Source: Persephonella hydrogeniphila
GTDB lineage: Bacteria; Aquificota; Aquificia; Aquificales; Hydrogenothermaceae
DNA: 64,000 bases
Direction: 5' to 3'
NCBI RefSeq assembly: GCF_900215515.1
Contig: NZ_OBEI01000002.1
Span: forward strand, 186,001-250,000
The stretch's first letter is position 1. Each line of letters opens with the position of its first letter. The notes beneath the pieces were generated by a model. It was not told the origin of the DNA. It did not search any database and saw only the letters and a list, made by a program, of their open reading frames with translations. Of the stretch, positions 44,352 to 52,992 are shown one piece after another. A program made the translations under genes and the position numbers.

Positions 44352-45638
44352 TTATATATTTTTTAGTCTGACTTCTACACCTAACTTATGGGCTTCAAGT
44401 CCTTCTGCTTCAGCTATTTTTCTTGCATATTTTTCTACTCTTTTGAACCCTTCTTGATTCACGTAAATAACTGAAGATCTTTTGATAAAGTCATAAACCC
44501 CTAACGGAGAAGAAAATCTTGCAGCTCTTCCTGTTGGTAAAACATGGTTAGGACCCAAGACATAATCTCCAAGTGGTTCTGTTGAGTATTCTCCTAAGAA
44601 TATAGCTCCTGCATGCTTTATTTTCTCAAGGGCTGAGAAAGGATCTTTTATTATTATTTCAAGATGTTCTGGAGCGATGTAGTTAGATATGTCAATAGCT
44701 GTTTCAATATTGTCTACAATAAATATGTGCCCGTAGTTTTCAAGAGATTTTTTTGCTATATCTTCTCTGGAAAAATTCACAAGGTATCTGTTGTAAAGGA
44801 TATTTTTTACTTCTTTGGCTAATTTTTCAGAGGTAGTTATAAGTATTGATGCAGCAAGTTCATCGTGTTCCGCCTGCGATAAAAGGTCTGCTGCAACCCA
44901 TTCAGGATTTGCTGTGTCGTCTGCTATAACAAGTATTTCTGAAGGACCTGCTATTGAATCTATATCTACATATCCGTAAACATTTTTCTTCGCGAGGGCT
45001 ACAAATATATTTCCAGGACCTACTATCTTATCTACTTTTTTTATCGTTTTTGTACCGTATGCCATTGCTCCTATAGCCTGAGCACCTCCTATCCTGTAAA
45101 CCTCTCCTATGCCACAGATATAGGCTGTAGCGAGGGTGTATCTGTTTGGATTAGGTGAGCATATTATCAGTTCTTTTACTCCGGCAACTATGGCAGGAGC
45201 AGCGTTCATTACGACTGTTGATGGATATGCTGCTTTTCCACCGGGAACATAAAGTCCAGCCCTTTCCATAGGAATAACTTTTTGACCTAAAATCATACCT
45301 TCTTCTTCAACAAAAAATGATTTTTCTATCTGGGCTTCGTGGAATTTTTTTACTCTTTCAAAAGCAACTTCTAAAGCAAATCTTGTATCTTCATCAAGGC
45401 TTTCATAGGCTTTTTCTAATTCTTCAAAAGGGACAAGGAATTCTTCAGGCTTTAAGCGAACTCCGTCAAACTTTTCTGTATACTGGATAATAGCTTCATC
45501 ACCCTTTTCTTTTACATCTTTCAGTATATTTTTGACAGACTCTTCAAACTGTTCTACTTCCATTTCACTCCTTTTTATAAGCAGTTCAAGCTCTCTACTT
45601 TTTAGATAGTTTTTTCCTCTTAAATCAACTGTTTTCAT
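44352..45638 (-). CDS. hisD: Histidinol dehydrogenase
   Basis: HisD performs the last two oxidations of histidine synthesis with NAD and zinc. The 428 residues contain the family signature region (IDSIAGPSEILVIADDTANP, LLSQAEHDELAASILIT) with zinc ligands Gln and His in QAEHDE, and the catalytic APEHLEI near the C terminus. Length is normal. It is divergent from pgeF with a 50-base gap. Confidence 0.96.
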   Translation of the reverse strand: MKTVDLRGKNYLKSRELELLIKRSEMEVEQFEESVKNILKDVKEKGDEAIIQYTEKFDGVRLKPEEFLVPFEELEKAYESLDEDTRFALEVAFERVKKFHEAQIEKSFFVEEEGMILGQKVIPMERAGLYVPGGKAAYPSTVVMNAAPAIVAGVKELIICSPNPNRYTLATAYICGIGEVYRIGGAQAIGAMAYGTKTIKKVDKIVGPGNIFVALAKKNVYGYVDIDSIAGPSEILVIADDTANPEWVAADLLSQAEHDELAASILITTSEKLAKEVKNILYNRYLVNFSREDIAKKSLENYGHIFIVDNIETAIDISNYIAPEHLEIIIKDPFSALEKIKHAGAIFLGEYSTEPLGDYVLGPNHVLPTGRAARFSSPLGVYDFIKRSSVIYVNQEGFKRVEKYARKIAEAEGLEAHKLGVEVRLKNI

Positions 45639-45688
45639 CTTTACCCTCTATTTAAGAAAATATTTCAAAATATGATAACATTATTGAA

Positions 45689-46318
45689 ATGAAACATTTA
45701 AGATTTGGCGCACTTAATATCGTTTTTACAGAGAAGGTTGACGGAAATCAAAGAGACGAGGAAAACAGGCAGAAAGTTATAAGTAAATTTAAGCTGAACT
45801 CTGTTTTTATACCGAGACAGAAGCACACATCTGTAATAACAACCCCTGAAAATTTGGATATAGATGCAGATGGAATATACATATCACAAAAAAATACAGC
45901 GGCGGGTGTTTTAACAGCAGACTGTCTTCCGGTTGTGATAACTGATTATAAAAGGGTTGCTGTTGTTCATGCAGGATGGAGAGGTCTTGTTAACGGTATA
46001 ATTGAAAATGCGTTACAGTTTTTTAAAGATGAAATTTTCTGTTTTATAGGTCCGTCTGCAGGGAAATGCTGTTATGAAGTAGGAGAGGAGTTTGTTGAAA
46101 ATATGTTGAAAAAAGGAATAGACAGCAGATATTTTTACAGTAATGGGAGCAAAATCACCTTCTCCCTTAAAGATCTGGCAGCAGATAAGATGAAAAGGTA
46201 TGGAGTCAAACAGATTTTTGATATATCTTTATGTTCAATATGCTCAGAAGATTTTTTCTCTTATAGAAAAGGAGATTTTGATAAAAGAATTCTTACTTTT
46301 TCTTGGTTGGAGGAATAA
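45689..46318 (+). CDS. pgeF: Laccase-domain protein YfiH/PgeF
   Basis: This 209-residue multi-copper-like protein is of the YfiH/PgeF (peptidoglycan editing factor, LACC1-like) family. Characterised members act as purine nucleoside enzymes or keep wrong residues out of peptidoglycan. Family motifs with likely metal residues are present: PRQKHTSV, LTADCLPVV, VVHAGWRGL and a Cys pair in GKCCYEVG. The accD start directly follows the stop. At 209 residues it is slightly shorter than the usual ~240, missing part of the N terminus. Confidence 0.9.
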   Translation: MKHLRFGALNIVFTEKVDGNQRDEENRQKVISKFKLNSVFIPRQKHTSVITTPENLDIDADGIYISQKNTAAGVLTADCLPVVITDYKRVAVVHAGWRGLVNGIIENALQFFKDEIFCFIGPSAGKCCYEVGEEFVENMLKKGIDSRYFYSNGSKITFSLKDLAADKMKRYGVKQIFDISLCSICSEDFFSYRKGDFDKRILTFSWLEE

Positions 46319-47155
46319 ATGGGACTGAAAGATCTGATCAGCAAAATAAAAGGAAGGAAAAAACTTCAGGTAGAAAGGGGAGAATGGATAAAATGTGAAA
46401 AATGTAAGACTCTCCTCTACAGTGAAGACCTGAAAAAAAATATGAAGATATGTCCCCACTGTGGATACAACTTCAGAATGAATGCAAAAGAAAGAGTTGA
46501 CATGTTTTTAGATGAGATTTATGAGTATGATCTTTTCCCAAAAATATCTCCTGTAGATATTTTAGGCTTTAAGGATACAAAAAAGTATAAAGAAAGAATA
46601 AAACAGGCTCAGGAAAAAACAGGTCTAAAAGATGCAATCATAATAGCCTATGGAAAGATATATGATAGGGAAGTGATACTTGCCCCAATGGACTTCAGAT
46701 TTATGGGGGGAAGTATGGGAAGTGTTGTGGGTGCAAAGTTTGTCAGGGGCGCAGAGTTTGCTATAGAGAAAAAGATACCTTTTATAGCAATAACAGCTTC
46801 TGGTGGAGCAAGAATGCAGGAAAGTATAGTTTCCCTGATGCAGATGGCAAAAACCTCAATAGCTGTTGATAAGATGAACAAAGCAGGGGTTTTATACATC
46901 TCAATCCTTACAGACCCTACTATGGGAGGTGTTTCTGCAAGCTTCGCATTTTTAGGAGATATTATAATAGCAGAACCGGAATCCTTAATTGGATTTGCAG
47001 GACCCAGAGTTATAGAGCAAACAATAAGACAGCAGCTTCCTGAGGGCTTTCAAAAGTCAGAATTTCTTTTAGAAAAAGGTCAGATTGATATGGTAGTAGA
47101 CAGAAGAAATCTGAAGAAAACAGTTTACACATTGATAAAGCAGTTAAATGGATAA
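46319..47155 (+). CDS. accD: Acetyl-CoA carboxylase carboxyltransferase subunit beta
   Basis: AccD, with AccA, transfers the carboxyl group from biotin to acetyl-CoA for fatty-acid synthesis. The 278 residues have the N-terminal four-Cys zinc finger (CEKCKTLLYSEDL...CPHCGYNFRM) and the crotonase-like core with TASGGARMQESIVSLMQM and DPTMGGVSASFAFLGD. It overlaps mobB by eight bases. Confidence 0.96.
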   Translation: MGLKDLISKIKGRKKLQVERGEWIKCEKCKTLLYSEDLKKNMKICPHCGYNFRMNAKERVDMFLDEIYEYDLFPKISPVDILGFKDTKKYKERIKQAQEKTGLKDAIIIAYGKIYDREVILAPMDFRFMGGSMGSVVGAKFVRGAEFAIEKKIPFIAITASGGARMQESIVSLMQMAKTSIAVDKMNKAGVLYISILTDPTMGGVSASFAFLGDIIIAEPESLIGFAGPRVIEQTIRQQLPEGFQKSEFLLEKGQIDMVVDRRNLKKTVYTLIKQLNG

Positions 47156-47663
47156 AAAGATACCTGTTATAAGTATAGTTGGCATACATAATAGTGGTAA
47201 AACAACATTTATTGAAAGGATTATAAAAATTTTGTCAGAAAAAGGCTACAAAGTAGGTACAATCAAGCATGACCCCAAAGGTAAAGCAAAGACAGATACA
47301 CCCGGTAAAGACAGTTACAGAATGTTTAATGCAGGGGCAAGGCAGGTGGTACTTGCTTCTCCGAAGAAAATAACATCTTACATAAGAGATGATGATTACG
47401 ATCCTTCAGACATCATAGAAAAGTATATGGTTTCTGATCTTGATATCATCATTATAGAAGGATTTAAAGGCTACAGGAATACGGACAAATTTGAGGTAAT
47501 AAGAAAAGAAGAAGATAGAGATCTTGTTATCTCTGAAAAGGAAGGTTTAAAAGGTGTTATAACCGATTACTACCCTTATCCTCTGAAATTTGATGTTAAC
47601 AGACCTGAAGATTTTGCAGAATATATCGAAAAACATTATATAAAAGCCGAAAAACATTTATAA
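47148..47663 (+). CDS. mobB: Molybdopterin-guanine dinucleotide biosynthesis protein MobB
   Basis: MobB is a small GTP-binding protein that aids MobA in guanine dinucleotide cofactor assembly. The 171 residues have P-loop GIHNSGKTTFIERI near the N terminus, the GTIKHDPKGKAKTDTPGKDSYR stretch typical of the family and DIIIIEGFKGY (Walker B). It overlaps accD and precedes acyP by 31 bases. mobA lies far away, at 21649-22266. Confidence 0.92.
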   Translation: MDKKIPVISIVGIHNSGKTTFIERIIKILSEKGYKVGTIKHDPKGKAKTDTPGKDSYRMFNAGARQVVLASPKKITSYIRDDDYDPSDIIEKYMVSDLDIIIIEGFKGYRNTDKFEVIRKEEDRDLVISEKEGLKGVITDYYPYPLKFDVNRPEDFAEYIEKHYIKAEKHL

Positions 47664-47694
47664 TATTTAGCCTATAAACAGTAGGGGAACAAAA

Positions 47695-47964
47695 ATGAGG
47701 CTATACGCTATTTTTGCAGGGACAGTTCAGGGAGTAGGTTTCAGGTATTTTGTAAGGAATATAGCAAAAAAAATGGGAGTAAAAGGGTACGTCAGGAATT
47801 TACCAGATGGAACTGTAGAAGTTGTGGCAGAAGCTGACGAAGAGACTTTAAGAAAGTTTTTTAAAGAGATAGAAAAAGGACCGCCTCTCGCAGAGGTGAC
47901 AGATATAAGATACCAGTTTGAAGATAAAGATGGGGGTTTTACAGACTTTGAGATTCTTTATTAA
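47695..47964 (+). CDS. acyP: Acylphosphatase
   Basis: Acylphosphatase hydrolyses acyl phosphates. The 89-residue alpha/beta sandwich has the signature GTVQGVGFRYFVRNIA with the catalytic Arg in FRYFV and GYVRNLPDGTVEV with the catalytic Asn. A GGGGAAC lies a few bases before the ATG. The end overlaps the LysM/M23 gene in another frame. Confidence 0.94.
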   Translation: MRLYAIFAGTVQGVGFRYFVRNIAKKMGVKGYVRNLPDGTVEVVAEADEETLRKFFKEIEKGPPLAEVTDIRYQFEDKDGGFTDFEILY

Positions 47965-48997
47965 GTTTTCTTTTTTGATTTTTCTTATTATCACAACCAC
48001 AACCTATGCGCTTACATATACTGTAAAAAGAGGAGATAATTTAGGAAAAATAGCTAAAAAGTATGGAGTTTCTGTAAGAGATATTATTAGAGAAAACAAT
48101 CTGAGGAAACCTTACATAATAAGACCGGGGCAAAAACTTAAAATTCCTGTAAAGAATAAAGCTCAAAAGGGGCAGTGTATTCTTAAACATAAAGTAAAGA
48201 GAGGGGAATCTTTAATAAAAATAGCCAAAAAGTACCATGTATGGGTAAAAGATCTAAGAAAAATAAACAATTTAAAATCCGATAAACTCTATGTTGGTCA
48301 GATTCTGTGTATAAAAGTAGGTAAGTCTCGTACACAAGGAAAAAAAATAGGAACAAAAAAAGATGAAAAGGATTTTTATATAAAAAAGAAAAAAGTAGTA
48401 ACAAAAAGGATTATAACTTACAGGGTAAAAAAGGGAGATAACCTCTCTAAGATAGCAAAGAGATATAACACTACTGTCAGCAAGATCATAAAGCTGAACA
48501 ATCTGAAAAAACCTTACATAATAAGACCGGGGCAGAGGTTGAAAATAGAAAAGAGGGAAGTAACTTACATCGAAGAAGTGGTAAAGAGAAGAACTGTCCC
48601 TTTCGGGTTTATATGGCCTGTTGATGGAAAGATTATAAATCCATTTGTAAATAACGCGAAAAAAAGACATCTGGGGATTGATATACAGACAGAATGCTCC
48701 GTGCCTATAAAAGCTGCAGAAGACGGAAAAGTGATATTTGCAGGAGACAGCATAAAAGCATACGGTAATCTGATAATTATAAAACATGCAAAAAGATTTA
48801 ACACAGTGTACGGTCATGTAGGTAGAATAGCAGTAAAAGAAGGACAGACCGTCAAAAAAGGAGAAACAATCGGATACACAGGAAAACTCAACGGACTTGA
48901 TAAATGCGGTATATATTTTGAAGTAAGGAAAAATGCTATTCCAGTTGATCCCCTTGTTTTTCTAAACAAAAAAAATGCTATTAGAAAGCTTAACTGA
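47930..48997 (+). CDS. LysM/M23 peptidoglycan-binding protein (NlpD/EnvC-like)
   Basis: This is a predicted exported protein. It has a hydrophobic signal (FFIKFSFLIFLIITTTTYA), three LysM repeats (TYTVKRGDNLGKIAKKYGV, KHKVKRGESLIKIAKKYHV, TYRVKKGDNLSKIAKRYNT) and a C-terminal M23/LytM domain. In that domain HLGIDI and the HVGR strand are present. The catalytic HxH (usually HLHFE) is replaced by GIYFE, so zinc hydrolysis is unlikely. It may act as an activator of amidases, as NlpD and EnvC do. The start is uncertain: the ATG used here has no strong ribosome site, and a TTG at 47948 would leave a shorter signal peptide. It lies between acyP and the aminotransferase. Confidence 0.82.
   Translation: MGVLQTLRFFIKFSFLIFLIITTTTYALTYTVKRGDNLGKIAKKYGVSVRDIIRENNLRKPYIIRPGQKLKIPVKNKAQKGQCILKHKVKRGESLIKIAKKYHVWVKDLRKINNLKSDKLYVGQILCIKVGKSRTQGKKIGTKKDEKDFYIKKKKVVTKRIITYRVKKGDNLSKIAKRYNTTVSKIIKLNNLKKPYIIRPGQRLKIEKREVTYIEEVVKRRTVPFGFIWPVDGKIINPFVNNAKKRHLGIDIQTECSVPIKAAEDGKVIFAGDSIKAYGNLIIIKHAKRFNTVYGHVGRIAVKEGQTVKKGETIGYTGKLNGLDKCGIYFEVRKNAIPVDPLVFLNKKNAIRKLN
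48107..48132 (+). repeat. 26-base direct repeat, copy 1 (LysM repeat 1)
   Basis: This stretch is identical to 48509-48534. It encodes the KPYIIRPGQ segment at the end of the first LysM repeat and shows recent duplication or conversion within the gene. Confidence 0.85.
48509..48534 (+). repeat. 26-base direct repeat, copy 2 (LysM repeat 3)
   Basis: Identical to 48107-48132. It encodes the matching segment of the third LysM repeat, while the middle LysM repeat differs at this place. Confidence 0.85.
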
Positions 48998-49029
48998 TAG
49001 AATATTAATAATATCTAACAGAGGTAAAA

Positions 49030-50262
49030 ATGGAAGGTAGGAAGTATCAAGAGTTTCCCAGAATAAAAAGGTTACCTGAGTATGTTTTTGCTATTGTAAA
49101 TGACCTTAAAGCGAGGCTGAGGAAAGAAGGAGAGGATATTATAGATTTTGGTATGGGAAATCCTGATCTTAGACCTGCACAGCATATAATAGATAAGCTG
49201 TGTGAATCTGCAAGGAAAAAAACAACTCATAGATACTCAATGTCTCAGGGAATTCCCAGATTGAGGAAAGCTATATGTGATTTTTATAAAATCCGCTTTG
49301 ATGTAGAGTTGAATCCGGAAGAAGAGGCAATTGTAACAATCGGTTCGAAGGAAGGACTATCCCATTTGATGCTGGCAATGCTCTCTCCTGGAGATATGGT
49401 TCTTGTTCCTTCACCAAGATACCCTATCCATTACTACGCACCTGTTATTGCAGGAGCTTCTGTTTTAACGGTTCCCCTTCCCCTTGAAGGATCTGATAGT
49501 GAAAAGCAGGAACAGTTTTTGAGGAATATATATGAGTCTTACAAAGACAGTTATCCTGAACCAAAAGTACTTATCTTGAACTTTCCTAACAATCCAACTA
49601 CTATGACTGTTAATATTGAGTTTTTTAAAGAGATAGTTAAGTTTGCCAAAGAAAAAGGAATGTGGATTATACATGATTTTGCCTATGCTGATCTTTGTTT
49701 TGATGGTTATAAGGCACCAAGTATCCTTCAGGTAGAAGGTGCTAAGGATATTGCCGTAGAGACTTACTCCCTCACAAAGGGGTTCTCTATGGCAGGTTGG
49801 AGAGTAGGTTTTGTTTTAGGAAATCCAACCCTCATATACAATCTGAAAAGGCTAAAAAGCTATTTAGACTACGGAACATTTACTCCAATTCAGGTTGCAA
49901 GTATTATAGCCCTCGAAAGTGATTACTCAATAGTAGAGGAAGCAAGGGATGTTTATAACGAAAGACTTGAAGTTCTTGTAGACGGACTCAATAAAGCTGG
50001 ATGGTCTGTAGAAAAGCCTAAGGCAACTATGTTTCTCTGGGCAAGGATACCTGAAGATTTTCAACATCTTGGTTCTATTGAGTTCAGTAAACTTCTGTTG
50101 ACAGAAGCAAATGTGGCTGTAGCACCGGGAGTAGGTTTTGGTGAACATGGGGAAGGGTATGTAAGATTTGCCGTTGTTGAAAACACAAAAAGGATAAGGC
50201 AGGCTGTCAGGAATATAAAGAAATTTTTCAAAAAATACAGACAACAGGCAACTGTTAAATGA
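49030..50262 (+). CDS. Class I/II aminotransferase (AlaC-like)
   Basis: This 410-residue PLP-dependent aminotransferase is of the group containing AlaC and LL-diaminopimelate aminotransferase. FGMGNPDLRPAQHI at the N terminus, LNFPNNPTTMTV and the PLP Lys in YSLTKGFSMAGWRVGF are clear. AlaC makes alanine from pyruvate; DapL-type activity in lysine synthesis is the alternative and cannot be excluded. The stop overlaps lptB by four bases (ATGA). Confidence 0.9.
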   Translation: MEGRKYQEFPRIKRLPEYVFAIVNDLKARLRKEGEDIIDFGMGNPDLRPAQHIIDKLCESARKKTTHRYSMSQGIPRLRKAICDFYKIRFDVELNPEEEAIVTIGSKEGLSHLMLAMLSPGDMVLVPSPRYPIHYYAPVIAGASVLTVPLPLEGSDSEKQEQFLRNIYESYKDSYPEPKVLILNFPNNPTTMTVNIEFFKEIVKFAKEKGMWIIHDFAYADLCFDGYKAPSILQVEGAKDIAVETYSLTKGFSMAGWRVGFVLGNPTLIYNLKRLKSYLDYGTFTPIQVASIIALESDYSIVEEARDVYNERLEVLVDGLNKAGWSVEKPKATMFLWARIPEDFQHLGSIEFSKLLLTEANVAVAPGVGFGEHGEGYVRFAVVENTKRIRQAVRNIKKFFKKYRQQATVK

Positions 50263-50993
50263 GAAAAATTTCTACACTTGAAGTAAAACATCTGAAAAAA
50301 AAATACAAAGATAGAACTGTTGTTGATGATGTTTCCCTTTATGTACAGGAGGGGGAAATTGTAGGTCTCCTTGGACCTAATGGAGCAGGAAAAACAACAA
50401 CATTTAGAATGCTTCTCGGGTTTATAAAACCAGATCAGGGAAATATATTCCTGAATGATGAAGATATTACTGAACTTCCTGTTTATGAAAGGGCACGGAA
50501 AGGTATATCTTTTCTCCCACAGGAGTCGTCTATATTCAAAGATCTAACGGTGTGGGAAAATATTGTTATGTTTTTAGAGTTTCAGACAGATGATCCGGTT
50601 GAAATAAGAGAAAAAGCCGAATCTTTACTTAATGAGTTTGGCATTTTTCATCTTAGGGATCAAAAGGCATCTACACTCTCTGGAGGAGAAAGAAGAAGAC
50701 TGGAAATAGCAAGATCCCTTATTATCAATCCTTCATTTCTTCTACTTGATGAGCCTTTTGCAGGAGTTGATCCTGTCTCTGTTCAGGATATAAACCATCT
50801 TATAAAGGATCTTATAAAAAGGGATATAGGGATTGTGGTAACAGACCACAATGTAAGAGAAACACTAAAAATAACAGACAGGGCTTATATTCTTGCCCAT
50901 GGAAAGGTAATATCAGAAGGTAGACCGGAAGATATAGTGCAGGATCCTACAGTAAGAAAAATATTCTTAGGGGAAGAATTCACCCTATCTTAA
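50259..50993 (+). CDS. lptB: LPS export ABC transporter ATP-binding protein
   Basis: LptB powers extraction of lipopolysaccharide from the inner membrane. The 244-residue ATPase has Walker A LLGPNGAGKTTTFRML, Q-loop in FLPQESSIFKDL, signature LSGGERRRLEIAR, Walker B LLLDEPFAGVDPVS and a switch His (DHNVRETL). The FLPQ(E)xSIFK segment is typical of LptB. LptA, LptC and LptFG are not in the window. Its end overlaps the converging small gene by four bases. Confidence 0.94.
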   Translation: MRKISTLEVKHLKKKYKDRTVVDDVSLYVQEGEIVGLLGPNGAGKTTTFRMLLGFIKPDQGNIFLNDEDITELPVYERARKGISFLPQESSIFKDLTVWENIVMFLEFQTDDPVEIREKAESLLNEFGIFHLRDQKASTLSGGERRRLEIARSLIINPSFLLLDEPFAGVDPVSVQDINHLIKDLIKRDIGIVVTDHNVRETLKITDRAYILAHGKVISEGRPEDIVQDPTVRKIFLGEEFTLS

Positions 50994-51367
50994 GGACATT
51001 TGAGAATAATTACTTTTCCTGTGTATTTGACTTCAAGCTTTATTTCTCTTATAGGTCTGAACTTCTCAAGGATTACGATATTTCCTCCTGCTTTGACAGC
51101 TTTATTTCTTCCTATTATCTCTATCTCCTTGTCCCACAGGAGAGATTCCGGATACTCTTTAGCTGAAGGTGGGATAATTTTTTCTTTTAGAATAATTCTG
51201 CATCCTTTTTCCTTCTCAAGTCTGAAAAGAACTCTTTCTGCATGGTCAAAAGCCTCCAATACAGTTATATTTTCTGAACCGGGAAGGGGTTTTACTTTAG
51301 AATGAGCAGCACATGAAATCTCTACAAGGAAAAACAGAAAAACCCAAAATGACCTCTTGCCTCCCAT
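50990..51367 (-). CDS. Hypothetical exported protein, possible lipoprotein
   Basis: I do not recognise this family. I start at the ATG (125 residues) rather than a TTG 12 bases upstream. A hydrophobic N-terminal stretch (WVFLFFLVEISC) followed by Cys could be a signal peptide with a poor lipobox (EISC). The mature part contains mixed strands and helices (VLEAFDHAERVLFRLEKEKGCRIIL, EIKLEVKYTGKVIILKCP) and three cysteines in all. It is convergent with lptB (4-base overlap), which hints at an envelope role but is not proof. Confidence 0.55.
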   Translation of the reverse strand: MGGKRSFWVFLFFLVEISCAAHSKVKPLPGSENITVLEAFDHAERVLFRLEKEKGCRIILKEKIIPPSAKEYPESLLWDKEIEIIGRNKAVKAGGNIVILEKFRPIREIKLEVKYTGKVIILKCP

Positions 51368-51428
51368 AACCAACCCCAATTAAATTTGTGTTTATAATAT
51401 AAAAACATATTTTTTATGAAATTATTAT

Positions 51429-51451
51429 GATTTATTTAATAATAATAAATC
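51429..51451. repeat. AT-only inverted repeat
   Basis: GATTTATT and AATAAATC form a perfect 8-base stem with a 7-base loop in the 108-base gap between two - strand genes. It is too AT-rich to be a stable terminator; it could be a weak regulatory hairpin. I see nothing else in this gap. Confidence 0.35.
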
Positions 51452-51475
51452 AATTTGTATAACTACTGTAGTTTC

Positions 51476-51826
51476 TTATATCTCTTCTTCTTTTTGGTAT
51501 TCGAATATTATTTCTATAACAAGCATAACTATTGATATAACATTTGCAACAGCTGCTCCAATGGCAAGACCTATAGCAAGAGGGACGTGTGTTTCTAAGA
51601 AATAAAGGATTGTAGCTGGAATGAGATGAAGATCAGCAACAAGAGCTGTAGCCAGAAGTTCAGCAGCAAGTATTTTCTTTGCTCCGAATTTTAAGACAGT
51701 TGCAAGGAGATTAACACTTATAGCTATTATAAGCTGGTAAGGGTCATGGCTGAAAATAAAACCTACATTACTTGTAAGGGCAAGGAATATGAAAAAATCA
51801 GACCATACTTTTCCCCAGTTTATCAT
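51476..51826 (-). CDS. DUF6394-like small membrane protein
   Basis: This 116-residue protein has about four hydrophobic helices, an N-terminal NWGKVWSDFFIFLALTSNVGFIF and an acidic C-terminal tail (EYQKEEEI). I believe it belongs to the uncharacterised DUF6394 group, small proteins that occur next to RCK potassium channels. Its ATG overlaps the channel stop by four bases, so it is probably an accessory subunit or regulator of that channel. Function is unknown. Confidence 0.7.
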   Translation of the reverse strand: MINWGKVWSDFFIFLALTSNVGFIFSHDPYQLIIAISVNLLATVLKFGAKKILAAELLATALVADLHLIPATILYFLETHVPLAIGLAIGAAVANVISIVMLVIEIIFEYQKEEEI

Positions 51827-52980
51827 CCTTCTGCTACCTCTTCCTTTTCTTTAATATGATTTTCAAAAAACTCTGCAGCTCTTTTTAGAGCTTTAGGATG
51901 CCCCAGTATTATAAGGGAATCTCCTTCTTTTATCTGTGTTTCTCCTGAAGGGGCTATTTTCATTTTACCGTCTGCTCTTACAATTGCAACAATAGTTGCT
52001 CCAGTCTCCTGTCTCATTTTTATATCTTTTAATTTTTTTCCTATAAGATCAGAGTTTTCATCAATTTTTATCTCCATTATATCTATATCTGTCCTTTCTC
52101 CGTAAGCTATTTTCTCTAAAAATCCGGATAATACAGGAGATGGAGGATGGAGAACAAACGATGTCATTCTCCTTCCAACAGAAACATCAGGAACAATTAC
52201 TTCGTTTGCTCCAAGTAATTTCATCTTCTCAGCAGCCCCCTCTGTTGTTGCAGTTGCAAATATCATAAACTCATCTTTATCAGGTCTTATCAGTCTTGCT
52301 GTTACTATTACAGATAAGTCCTGTGTGTTTTCTTCAAATGCTGTTATAAGACCCTTTGCTTCTTCTATACCAACACCAAGAAGAACACTTCTTTTATGGG
52401 GTTCATCTATAACGTAAAAATCTACACCAAAATTTTTTATTTCTTCTTCAAGGGCTGGGTCTGGTTCTATAAGGACAAATTTTATACCTCTTTTACGAAG
52501 GTTTTTCATAAGTTCTCTTGTTATCCCATTAAATCTACAGATTATGTAATGGTTTTTCAACTGTTCCATAGCTTTGTACATCCTCCAGTAGTTATAAATT
52601 TCTCCTATATTACTGTTTATAAAAACATTAACAGTTGTAACAAGGCCGTACATATAAACAAGGGGTATTGTGATTGTGATAAATATTGTTGTAAAAAATC
52701 TGTTTAACATAAGATGCTGAGGGTCAGTATCGTACCCTTCTGTGTAACCTACTGTGGAAAAAGTAATAATCGTGTGGAAAAAGTAGTTCAGAACGCTTTT
52801 TCCATCACTCTTCTGATTGAGTATCATAAGCATCAGTACGCCTAATGTTGTGAAAAAAATAACAGTCATAAGGGGGTATCTTAGCTGGAAAAGAATGTCG
52901 TAGAACTTTTCTTCGTAGATAGCCCTGTAGTTTTTGGGCTTAACGTTCCCGTAATGTTTCTGCTTTTTCTTTTTTCTCAA
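51823..52980 (-). CDS. RCK/TrkA-domain potassium channel-like protein
   Basis: This 385-residue protein has two membrane helices flanking a pore loop (about 35-110), a TrkA-N (RCK) domain (HYIICRFNGITRELMKNL, Rossmann fold) and a TrkA-C domain at the C terminus. It is built like MthK or KchA channels. The selectivity filter reads STVGYTEG where standard channels have TVGYGD: Thr-Val-Gly-Tyr is kept but Gly-Asp is Thr-Glu (80-81). The channel could be K+ selective with altered gating, or less selective. It lies 12 bases after ribE and overlaps the DUF6394-like gene. Confidence 0.85.
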   Translation of the reverse strand: MRKKKKQKHYGNVKPKNYRAIYEEKFYDILFQLRYPLMTVIFFTTLGVLMLMILNQKSDGKSVLNYFFHTIITFSTVGYTEGYDTDPQHLMLNRFFTTIFITITIPLVYMYGLVTTVNVFINSNIGEIYNYWRMYKAMEQLKNHYIICRFNGITRELMKNLRKRGIKFVLIEPDPALEEEIKNFGVDFYVIDEPHKRSVLLGVGIEEAKGLITAFEENTQDLSVIVTARLIRPDKDEFMIFATATTEGAAEKMKLLGANEVIVPDVSVGRRMTSFVLHPPSPVLSGFLEKIAYGERTDIDIMEIKIDENSDLIGKKLKDIKMRQETGATIVAIVRADGKMKIAPSGETQIKEGDSLIILGHPKALKRAAEFFENHIKEKEEVAEG

Positions 52981-52992
52981 TGCTTTACCTTA

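Noticed and set aside
48107-48534. Direct repeats as a mobile element or CRISPR array
   Set aside because: Only two copies, 376 bases apart, both within the same reading frame and encoding the same protein motif.
48272-48817. A 181-codon open frame on the - strand
   Set aside because: Antisense to the LysM/M23 gene; Tyr/Phe/Cys-rich composition is that of a reverse-strand shadow.
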